Below are positions 1 to 5,169 of a stretch of DNA of 6,160 bases, one piece after another. Below the pieces are notes generated by a model. That model saw only the letters and a list, made by a program, of their open reading frames with translations, was not told where the DNA came from and did not search any database. Both the position numbers and the translations under genes were made by a program. Position 1 is the first letter of the stretch. The number at the start of each line of letters is the position of its first letter. Source of the stretch: an uncultured Sutterella sp. (GTDB lineage Bacteria > Pseudomonadota > Gammaproteobacteria > Burkholderiales > Burkholderiaceae_F); contig USCE01000082.1 of assembly GCA_900553105.1 (NCBI GenBank), positions 1 to 6,160 of the forward strand, written 5' to 3'.

Positions 1-1
1 G

Positions 2-325
2 CTCGAAGCCTTTGATGCACAGTACCCCGGTGTTATCGTTGTGAAATACGATTTTGACGATGATGGCAATGTCTTTGAAATCGATGCTGAAAAAGGGTCG
101 ATGGAGATCGAGGCTAAATATAAAAAAGACGGTACCTTAGTGGAATTGAAAGAGGACGTTCGGGCGCAAGATATTCCGGCCTCCGTTTTAAACCAAGTTA
201 AAGAACAGTACCCGAAGGCAGAAATCCTGGGTGCCAATCGCCTTTTTAAAAACGGAAAGCATTTCTGGGATGTCGGCGTAAAGGACGGGCGCAAGCATCG
301 CAACATCCTCATGACGGCTCCTTGA
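2..325 (+). CDS. PepSY-like domain protein, 3' part (5' end outside window)
   Basis: The frame is open from base 2 to the TGA at 323-325 and gives about 107 residues. It looks like the repeat of the 'putative beta-lactamase-inhibitor-like, PepSY-like' family (PF11396 type). A FDAQYPGV segment leads into an acidic strand (YDFDDDGNVFEI), then KKDGTLVELKEDV, then DIPASVLNQVKEQYPKAEI, and finally strands ending in KNGKHFWDVGVK. Proteins of this family are usually small and exported to the periplasm or cell surface; their function is poorly defined. The signal peptide, if any, would lie upstream and is not visible. The GTG at 41 could be called as a start, but the preceding residues (LEAFDAQYPGV) already belong to the domain, so the gene is truncated by the window edge rather than starting there. 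No neighbour is linked to it; a strong inverted repeat follows 28 bases after the stop. The family call is from pattern recognition, not a search. Confidence 0.72.
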   Translation, partial: LEAFDAQYPGVIVVKYDFDDDGNVFEIDAEKGSMEIEAKYKKDGTLVELKEDVRAQDIPASVLNQVKEQYPKAEILGANRLFKNGKHFWDVGVKDGRKHRNILMTAP

Positions 326-353
326 GAATAGAGCGTGGAATTGAGCACTTAAA

Positions 354-427
354 ACAAACGCGTTTAAACGCCTTGAAACGGGTAAATGTTCGTTTTTTAA
401 AATTTGAGGCGATTTAAATGCGTTTGT
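354..427. repeat. Long imperfect inverted repeat / possible stem-loop
   Basis: Left arm 354-372 (ACAAACGCGTTTAAACGCC) pairs with right arm 408-427 (GGCGATTTAAATGCGTTTGT). They form a 19-bp stem with 18 Watson-Crick pairs, one G-T pair (362/419) and one bulged A (412). The interior holds a second short stem, AAACG (376-380) with CGTTT (391-395), followed by more T residues to 398. Each outer arm contains its own palindrome: GCGTTTAAACGC at 360-371 and ATTTAAAT at 412-419. It lies just downstream of the PepSY-like gene, so it could stop transcription of that gene, but no T-run follows the outer stem. It could equally be a dispersed repeat or protein-binding site. Confidence 0.6.
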
Positions 428-549
428 CCTTAGGTAAGAGCGTGCATCTTTTTATCGACTTACGAAGGGCTTGATCGGCGTAAAAATTGCAGTTTCGAAT
501 GTAGAGCAGTATCGGCAAAAACGATATGAAGAAACATCCCCGTAAAATT

Positions 550-571
550 CAACATAACTATTATTATGTTG
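550..571. repeat. Perfect 8-bp hairpin
   Basis: CAACATAA (550-557) and TTATGTTG (564-571) are exact reverse complements separated by six bases (558-563). The element lies in gene-free sequence downstream (on the minus strand) of the HipA-like remnant. No T-run follows on either strand, so it is not a typical terminator. An operator or chance palindrome in AT-rich DNA are both possible. Confidence 0.4.
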
Positions 572-626
572 CGTTGTGCATGAAGGTTTATTATCGTGTA
601 TTTCAGCACTGCATGACATTGCTACA

Positions 627-857
627 TTAATCAGCGCTAAAACTCCGGTCAAGCTTAGGGTACTTCACTGCAAACTGTTTTGGATAGTGCTTGTATTCTG
701 CCAGTGCATCATGAACTTCTTCAATCATTTGAAAGACATTCAGTTTGTCGATATCGAACTTGGCACATAAACGTATGAAATCAGATTTATTCGGATAGCA
801 CCCTTTGCCTAAAATTGACCTCATGATATGAGTGATTACTAAAATCGATTCATCATA
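627..857 (-). pseudogene. HipA-like toxin C-terminal remnant
   Basis: A minus-strand frame runs from just after a TAG at 858-860 to a TAA at 627-629, giving about 76 residues with no good start. The segment SILGKG-CYPNKSDFIRLCAKFDI, followed by MIEEVHDALAEY, resembles the C-terminal end of HipA-family kinases. There, a '(L)SI.GK' strand is followed by a helical 'DF..LA..F.I....A..II.EV..A...W' segment. HipA is a Ser/Thr kinase toxin that phosphorylates a translation factor (GltX in E. coli). A full HipA is usually a little over 400 residues, so the kinase core with its ATP-binding and catalytic residues is absent and the fragment cannot be an active toxin. A HipB-like helix-turn-helix remnant lies immediately upstream and supports the assignment, since hipB normally precedes hipA. 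The resemblance is by eye and moderate. A small unrelated hypothetical protein remains possible. Confidence 0.45.
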
Positions 858-1043
858 CTAAATAGATCGATCATTGGATTTACTCTGTTGAGCAAAACTT
901 CTTCCTGATTTTCAAATCGACGCAAAGAACCTAGAGACGTACCAGATTGTTCTGAAAGCTTCTCTCGAGTGACTCGATGCTCTGGAAACCTACTGGGGGA
1001 TTTTTAAGTTGGTAAGTTCGCTCACACTAATAAATAAGTGCAT
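839..1043 (-). pseudogene. HipB-like XRE-family antitoxin, frameshifted remnant
   Basis: Two minus-strand frames together look like a small XRE helix-turn-helix regulator. Frame 1 starts at an ATG (1041-1043) and reads MHLFISVSELTNLKIPQ before a TAG at 990-992. Frame 2 (1003 down to 842, TAG at 839-841) has no start and reads through the HTH core REKLSEQSGTSLGSLRRFE. That core is very close to the 'TQEELA..SGVSLGSLKRFE.TGEISL' pattern of HipB-type antitoxins, which bind their promoter and their HipA partner. About ten residues normally found between the 'KIP' segment and the HTH are missing, consistent with a small deletion plus a frame change. The tail after the HTH (about 22 residues, ending DLFSMMNRF) is shortened too. 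Its end overlaps the HipA-like remnant by 19 bases. A possible promoter lies upstream on the minus strand: TTGACA at 1084-1089 with a poor -10. HTH identity is fairly secure; the HipB subfamily is inferred from the pattern and the neighbour. Confidence 0.6.
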
Positions 1044-1136
1044 AACATCACGATGCCACTAATACTTAGGTATTCATCAGAGTTGTCAACTTTTAAAACA
1101 TCTGGTTAGTTTAACTTTTGACTTTATAGAATCAGA

Positions 1137-1194
1137 TTAATATTAAAATAGTCTATAATTAATGCTAAAATAATATTGCAATAATATTAAAATA
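1137..1194 (+). repeat. AT-rich tract with direct repeats
   Basis: The 13-base sequence TAATATTAAAATA occurs exactly at 1138-1150 and 1182-1194. A shorter repeat, AATAATATT, is found at 1169-1177 and 1180-1188, separated by GC. The second long copy ends two bases before the -35 box at 1197, where an AT-rich sequence could act as an UP element for the RNA polymerase alpha subunits. Repeats in sequence this AT-rich may also arise by slippage. Confidence 0.5.
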
Positions 1195-1196
1195 AC

Positions 1197-1225
1197 TTGA
1201 CAACCAAATTTTATTCCCCTATACT
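1197..1225 (+). promoter_or_regulatory. Strong sigma70-type promoter
   Basis: A perfect -35 box TTGACA (1197-1202) is followed by a 17-base spacer and a -10 box TATACT (1220-1225, five of six consensus bases). An A/T-rich stretch lies directly upstream. Transcription would start near 1231-1233. No credible ORF follows on the plus strand before the convergent pcp gene, so the product would be non-coding RNA (see the next entry). Confidence 0.65.
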
Positions 1226-1231
1226 ATCCAT

Positions 1232-1376
1232 CAAGAAAACAAGATACTTTTCTAAGGTGGCACACTTGAGAGTGTGAACTGCTAGAGTGTTGTTACCTCT
1301 ATTTGCCATCCTAGTCCCCGCTTGTCTGACTCATTTCTCCAAAAAAATGAGCGGCCTTTCTGTGAGGAGAGACCGC
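1232..1376 (+). ncRNA. Candidate small non-coding RNA
   Basis: This stretch lies directly behind a near-consensus promoter, lacks a plausible plus-strand ORF, and can fold extensively. CACACT (1261-1266) pairs with AGTGTG (1271-1276) around a TGAG tetraloop. TAGAG (1283-1287) pairs with CTCTA (1297-1301). GGTGGCA (1256-1262) can pair with TGCCATC (1304-1310, one G-T pair) to close a multi-branch structure; this overlaps the first hairpin by two bases, so they compete at the edge. A C-rich single-stranded segment (1310-1320) follows. The 3' end is uncertain. CTCATTT (1330-1336) pairs with AAATGAG (1345-1351), and a second hairpin spans 1351-1376, but neither has a clean T-run on this strand. 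I do not recognise it as 6S, SRP, tmRNA or RNase P RNA. If it is not terminated it would run antisense into pcp. Confidence 0.4.
1341..1376 (-). terminator. Rho-independent terminator of pcp
   Basis: Read on the minus strand, GCGGTC (1376-1371) pairs with GGCCGC (1356-1351), including one T-G pair, around a 14-base loop. This is followed by TCA and a run of seven T residues (complement of 1341-1347). It begins 27 bases after the pcp stop codon, as expected for an intrinsic terminator. Confidence 0.65.
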
Positions 1377-1403
1377 TGAAAACATTTAGTGTTAAAAACT
1401 AAA

Positions 1404-2045
1404 TCAGCACTCTTTTCCGCCTGTGACTTTAATGTCCACTTGGTTATCTTTGAGCGCGCGAATTGAAGCTTCCAACCCTTTAGTGATCGTGGTTACTTCC
1501 ATGAAAGGCATGTTCTTTTTGCCGATCACTTGTTGGGCAATGTAAGGTACATGGATAAAGCCGCCACGTATGTTGAGGTTATTTCTGCTGAGGTAGTACA
1601 GCAACGAGTACATGATGTGATTGCAAACAAAGGTTCCGGCGGTATTGGAGACAGAGGCAGGCACACCGGCCTTTCTAGCTTCTTCAACCATAGCCTTGAT
1701 GGGCAACGTGGCAAAGTAAGCATTCTCCCCGTCTTCAAAGATCTTTTCATCAATCGGTTGTTTTCCTTCATTGTCAGGAATTCTGGCATCATCAACATTG
1801 ATTGCGATGCGCTCGACATTAAAGTCAAATCGTCCGCCAGCTTGACCAACACAAATCACTGCGTCTGGTTTTACAGTATCAATCGTTTCAAAAAGCTTTT
1901 GTGCAGATTTTTTAAAGACCGTCGGAATTTGAACCTTAATAATTTCAATGCCATCGATTTCACGTGGAAGCGCATTAACAGCTTCCCAGGCTGGATTGAT
2001 GGCTTCTCCGCCAAAGGGATCAAAGCCAGTTATTAATACTTTCAT
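1404..2045 (-). CDS. pcp: Pyroglutamyl-peptidase I (pyrrolidone-carboxylate peptidase)
   Basis: This cytosolic cysteine peptidase (family C15) removes N-terminal pyroglutamate (5-oxoproline) from peptides. The 213-residue length is typical of the family. The protein opens with MKVLITGFDPFGG, the usual C15 N-terminus. GQAGGR (67-72) leads to the catalytic Glu in FNVERIAIN (Glu78). SNTAGTFVCNHIMY carries the nucleophile Cys141, and GGFIHVPY carries His165, so the Glu-Cys-His triad is complete and the enzyme is probably active. The ATG start is supported by a strong Shine-Dalgarno sequence, AAGGAGG (complement of 2051-2057), five bases upstream. The gene appears monocistronic, with its own terminator downstream and a divergently transcribed MFS gene upstream. 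The C-terminal tail after about residue 200 is variable in the family and not informative. Identification is secure from motifs. Confidence 0.95.
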   Translation of the reverse strand: MKVLITGFDPFGGEAINPAWEAVNALPREIDGIEIIKVQIPTVFKKSAQKLFETIDTVKPDAVICVGQAGGRFDFNVERIAINVDDARIPDNEGKQPIDEKIFEDGENAYFATLPIKAMVEEARKAGVPASVSNTAGTFVCNHIMYSLLYYLSRNNLNIRGGFIHVPYIAQQVIGKKNMPFMEVTTITKGLEASIRALKDNQVDIKVTGGKEC

Positions 2046-2075
2046 GACACCCTCCTTGTATAGGGATAATTAGAT

Positions 2076-2092
2076 CCTACTGATTGTACCAA
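2076..2092 (-). promoter_or_regulatory. Possible extended -10 promoter for pcp
   Basis: On the minus strand the -10 box TACAAT (complement of 2083-2088) is preceded by TGG, which fits the extended -10 pattern TGnTATAAT. Such promoters can work without a good -35 box, and none is visible. The predicted start near 2076 would leave a leader of about 30 bases carrying the pcp ribosome binding site. Confidence 0.35.
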
Positions 2093-2160
2093 CTGGTCGT
2101 GTTAAAAAATTCAGAAGTATTTGATGGATATTAAGGGATCAATAAGACAGATATCAGAGT

Positions 2161-2188
2161 TTGGCTTTTCCCCTATTGCTTTTAGAGT
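2161..2188 (+). promoter_or_regulatory. Possible promoter for the MFS gene
   Basis: TTGGCT (2161-2166) and TAGAGT (2183-2188) are separated by 16 bases and each match four of six consensus bases. The position, about 45 bases before the ATG, is reasonable. The match is weak and other starts within 2100-2233 are possible. Confidence 0.28.
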
Positions 2189-2233
2189 GCTTTCTGATAA
2201 CCTCAATCACGTATTATTTTCTTTTCTAGTCCC

Positions 2234-3415
2234 ATGAATAAAGTATTTGTTTATTTAGTGTCGTTCGGCCATTTATGTGTCGACTTAGCACCTGGTGCAC
2301 TGCCTGCTATTTTGCCTTTTTTTGTATTGCATAACGGTTTGTCTTACACCGAAGTTGCAGGCTTGATGTTTGCCTCTTCCTTTTTGTCGTCGCTTGTTCA
2401 ACCATTATTTGGTTATTGGGCAGATAAGACTTCTAAACATTGGTTTATGGCATTGGGTATTGCATTGAGTGGGATTGGGTTAGGTATTTCTGGTTTGTCA
2501 TCAAACTATTGGTTTATCTTTTTGGCAATTACTCTCATGGGATTAGGCTGTGCTCTGTTCCATCCAGAAGCCGCAAGAGTCGTCAATCAAACTTCCGGGA
2601 ACCATCGAGCAACGGGTATGGGGATTTTCTCTGTAGGCGGTAATGCTGGTTTTGGGATTGCTCCTTTAATTGCAGCAGCTGTTTTAACAGCTTGGGGAAA
2701 TCCTGGGACTATGGTTTTCGGTATTTTTGGTTTGTTAACAGCTGCGGTGATGTTCTACGCTGTGCCGAAGATGTTCGCCTCTATGAAAGAAAGGGTCAGC
2801 TCAGAGTCTGGTAGTGATGAGATTATCGCGCAAGAAGGTGAAAATGATTGGGGGGCATTTGCACGGTTGTCAGTTGTGATTTTGTGCCGTAGCGTTGCTC
2901 AGACAAGTATTTTGGCATTTTTACCTTTGTACTGTATTTATCGTTTCAATGTTTCAGAGGCTGCTACCAGTCCTTTGTTGGCATTTTTGTCTATTTTTGG
3001 TGTTGTTATGACACTAGCTGGTGGTTGGATGACTGATCGAATTGGTCTTATTCGTGCTTGTCGTCTGGGTTATATTTTGATGGCACCGGCGTTTGCTATG
3101 TTGATTTTCGCACCATCAATTTGGTGGTTCTACCCGATTGTTGCGCTCATTAGTTTTACATTAAATGGGACTTATGCTGCTTACGTTGTTCTAGGACAAT
3201 CTTATTTAGCGAAAAATGTTGGTTTTGCATCCGGTGTTACTTTGGGGTTGTCCTCTAGTTTAGGTGGCATCTTTACACCTTTGCTTGGTTTGATTGGAGA
3301 TGCTTACGGGCTGGACATTGTGATGTGGTCTCTTGTTGGCATTGGGGCTTTGTGTGCGGTTGGCTCTTTCATCCTTCCAGAACCTTTCAGACAAGGTGAG
3401 CCGCTTAAACACTAA
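2234..3415 (+). CDS. MFS efflux transporter, fosmidomycin-resistance (Fsr) type
   Basis: This 393-residue inner-membrane protein has the hydrophobic pattern of a 12-helix major facilitator: two six-helix halves joined by a charged cytoplasmic loop (about residues 180-208). The first helix carries GHLCVDLAPGALPAILPFF. A motif-A-like loop follows helix 2 (GYWADKTSKHW, 60-70), with an equivalent in the second half (GWMTDRIGLIR, 264-274). The segments FHPEAARVVN (109-118) and RATGMGIFSVGGNAGFG (125-141) are the hallmark of the Fsr subgroup, whose E. coli member exports fosmidomycin; about 400 residues is the usual length. The natural substrate is unknown, so drug export should not be assumed. The ATG is the only sensible start, because the frame is closed by TAA at 2198-2200 and helix 1 begins directly after it; no clear Shine-Dalgarno sequence precedes it. 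Third codon positions look richer in T and A than in the kinase and permease genes, a possible sign of a different origin. Confidence 0.88.
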   Translation: MNKVFVYLVSFGHLCVDLAPGALPAILPFFVLHNGLSYTEVAGLMFASSFLSSLVQPLFGYWADKTSKHWFMALGIALSGIGLGISGLSSNYWFIFLAITLMGLGCALFHPEAARVVNQTSGNHRATGMGIFSVGGNAGFGIAPLIAAAVLTAWGNPGTMVFGIFGLLTAAVMFYAVPKMFASMKERVSSESGSDEIIAQEGENDWGAFARLSVVILCRSVAQTSILAFLPLYCIYRFNVSEAATSPLLAFLSIFGVVMTLAGGWMTDRIGLIRACRLGYILMAPAFAMLIFAPSIWWFYPIVALISFTLNGTYAAYVVLGQSYLAKNVGFASGVTLGLSSSLGGIFTPLLGLIGDAYGLDIVMWSLVGIGALCAVGSFILPEPFRQGEPLKH

Positions 3416-3660
3416 GCTTAACCATCATAGTAGGAAAGAACTTTGTCAGTTGGAGGAAACATAAACACCAATTGTGACAGTTAAAAATGGTCATGCAGAA
3501 ATTAGGAATAATCGTGGTGGTAATCTGATTAGAACGTTGTTCTGGCTTGGTTGCAATCATTTCCAAAGACAACATTGCTTTGAAAGTGAGCAATGGTCGA
3601 AGAGCTACGTAATACTAAAGGTTCGCTGTTGGGAACGATCTGCAATTTGTATCAAAAAAT
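3416..3660. other. Intergenic spacer without a recognisable gene
   Basis: About 245 bases separate the stop of the MFS gene from the shared terminator. No frame gives a convincing protein. One imperfect hairpin is visible: TGTCAGTTGG (3444-3453) pairs with CCAATTGTGACA (3468-3479) with a two-base bulge. It is not followed by a T-run. A plus-strand frame at 3529-3612 reads a short protein-like peptide, but it is closed by stops on both sides. Confidence 0.5.
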
Positions 3661-3699
3661 AAGGCACCTCAAATTACTCTGAGGTGCCTTTTACTTTCC
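3653..3699. terminator. Bidirectional rho-independent terminator
   Basis: AAGGCACCTCA (3661-3671) and TGAGGTGCCTT (3680-3690) form a perfect 11-bp stem with an 8-base loop. On the minus strand the stem is followed by ATTTTTTG, a good T-run, 20 bases after the permease stop. On the plus strand TTACTTTCC follows, a weaker tract, so it can also end transcripts from the MFS gene. The location between convergent genes fits this double role. Confidence 0.88.
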
Positions 3700-3709
3700 T
3701 ACTGATTAA

Positions 3710-5155
3710 TCAGTGTTCAACTTTAACAACATAAGTTAGAATGGCGTAAATTACGGCACCAATAATCATCGCGGCGACAACACCAATATTGGCTTGGGCG
3801 AAGACGCTTTTTGCGGTTTCTTCCGTGAGTAAGAAACTCGTAATTTTGCCGATGTACGGATCGCTTGACGTGATGGTGCCCAAACCAACGATCGTGGCAA
3901 TTAATAGTGACAAGCAGGCAGTCCAACGCAATCCCTTTCCTCCCTCGGAGGGCGGCAAGGCCATATTGACATCCCAAGCCAAGCGCTTTTGACGCAAAAG
4001 GTCAACAATTTCAATTGCTCCCCAGGAACCCATAATGACGGAGATGGCCGCAAGGAATGAAGTGAAAGTTGACAAGAACGAGTCCGAAATAAATGTTAGG
4101 TAGAACGCCCCCAACGCAATAATGACTGCATTAAGAATCGTGGTTGCGGCTCGAGTCATGGGCACTCCCATCGCCATTAAAGCAAGACCAGAGCTATAAA
4201 TTCCTGTCATACCAGCTGACATCAGAGAAGTCACGATCACAATTGAGAACGGCACGAAGAACCAGAAGGGTAAGATTCCTGTCAATGCAGCAAGCGGCTC
4301 ACGGGAAGCACGGGCTAAAAGTTCCGGGTTACCGGCGCTTAACATCACGCCCAAAATCAAAAGCACGGAGACAGGCAACGCAATACCCACCGTTGTCCAG
4401 AAAATAACTCCACCACCCGGCGTTTTACGAGGCAGGTAGCGTGAGTAGTCGCCGCCATAATTTAAAAAGCCTAAGCCGACCATAGTCATGGCTAGAACGA
4501 TCCCACCCAAAAAGGTCGCAAAGGAGCCTGAAGGGGCTTCACCCAAAGTTGCAAAATTAATTTGAGGGATAAAGAAAAAGAGATAAACCAAAGTCATCAG
4601 GCCCGTGACCCAAGCAATGACTTTTTCAATTTTCATGATGAACGCATGACCGTACACGGCTCCGATCATCGTAAAAAAGAGTACGAATGCAAAACTTGCG
4701 AGTAAACAGGTCGTGGTGGCAGCGCCTTGAGCAGTGGCCATTGTCGGAATGAGCTTAGCGACTAAGTCAGCAAATGTAGTCGAAGCCATTGAGAGCATCG
4801 TAACCTTCCAGCCCATGTTTGCCACATAACCGAAAAAGGTCGGTACTTTGTTGCCGTGATAGCCGAATGCAAAGCGAGATTGCACTAGTGTCGGAAGGCC
4901 TGTGCGAACACTGCCGACCGCTAAGATACCGACAAGCGAGCACGATAAAAAATACCCAATGACGCCTGCGGCCATTGCTTGAGCAGCAGATAGCCCGAGG
5001 CCGAAGACATACATCCCGCAGGTGATGCCGAAAATAGAGATGTTCCAAGAAAACCAAATCGGGAATAAATCAGCGGGTTTGCCGTAACGTTCACTATCGG
5101 GAACAGGATTGATGCCGTTGGTTTCAATTTTTGAAATGTTGTTATCGCTAGCCAT
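3710..5155 (-). CDS. NCS1-family nucleobase/nucleoside permease
   Basis: This 481-residue inner-membrane protein has about 12 hydrophobic segments and belongs to the nucleobase:cation symporter-1 family (cytosine/purine/uracil/allantoin permeases, PF02133). The N-terminal cytoplasmic part reads IETNGINPVPDSERYGKPADLFP (10-32) and leads into helix 1 with WFSWNISIFG (34-43). Both are typical of the family; the Asn in this helix is conserved. The family loop GGDYSRYLPRKTPGGG (234-249) is present. It is somewhat longer than E. coli CodB (about 420), closer to fungal-type and actinobacterial purine/cytosine permeases. The substrate cannot be read from the sequence: cytosine, a purine, a nucleoside or a related compound are all possible. 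The kinase gene ends 14 bases upstream on the same strand, so the two are probably one operon, which favours a nucleoside-type substrate. No Shine-Dalgarno sequence precedes the ATG, which suggests translational coupling. A strong terminator follows. Confidence 0.88.
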   Translation of the reverse strand: MASDNNISKIETNGINPVPDSERYGKPADLFPIWFSWNISIFGITCGMYVFGLGLSAAQAMAAGVIGYFLSCSLVGILAVGSVRTGLPTLVQSRFAFGYHGNKVPTFFGYVANMGWKVTMLSMASTTFADLVAKLIPTMATAQGAATTTCLLASFAFVLFFTMIGAVYGHAFIMKIEKVIAWVTGLMTLVYLFFFIPQINFATLGEAPSGSFATFLGGIVLAMTMVGLGFLNYGGDYSRYLPRKTPGGGVIFWTTVGIALPVSVLLILGVMLSAGNPELLARASREPLAALTGILPFWFFVPFSIVIVTSLMSAGMTGIYSSGLALMAMGVPMTRAATTILNAVIIALGAFYLTFISDSFLSTFTSFLAAISVIMGSWGAIEIVDLLRQKRLAWDVNMALPPSEGGKGLRWTACLSLLIATIVGLGTITSSDPYIGKITSFLLTEETAKSVFAQANIGVVAAMIIGAVIYAILTYVVKVEH

Positions 5156-5169
5156 AATGGTCGAAGAAA

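Noticed and set aside
41..325. GTG at 41 as the start of a 94-residue protein
   Set aside because: The frame is open to base 2 and the residues before the GTG (LEAFDAQYPGV) fit the start of the PepSY-like repeat, so the gene is cut by the window edge.
438..545. Plus-strand frame of about 35 residues (ERASFYRLTKGLIGVKIAV and on)
   Set aside because: It is closed by stops on both sides, has no start or ribosome binding site, and I could not match it to a transposase or other family.
452..652. Minus-strand 66-residue frame
   Set aside because: Composition is unlike a protein (many Cys, Ser, Tyr), it has no ribosome binding site and it overlaps the end of the HipA-like remnant in another frame.
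576..770. Plus-strand 64-residue hydrophobic frame
   Set aside because: It lies opposite the HipA-like remnant and appears to be its shadow; there is no ribosome binding site.
1211..1309. Minus-strand ORF of 32 residues starting MANRGNNTLAV
   Set aside because: It has no Shine-Dalgarno sequence, no recognisable family and lies within the promoter and stem region read on the other strand. It is the main alternative to the small-RNA idea, so it deserves a check if homologues exist.
1530..2036. Plus-strand 168-residue ORF opposite pcp
   Set aside because: Shadow of the pcp gene, whose catalytic motifs are all present on the minus strand.
3529..3612. Short plus-strand peptide reading ERCSGLVAIISKDNIALKV
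   Set aside because: It looks protein-like but is only 27 codons between TGA and TAA with no start; a gene remnant cannot be shown.
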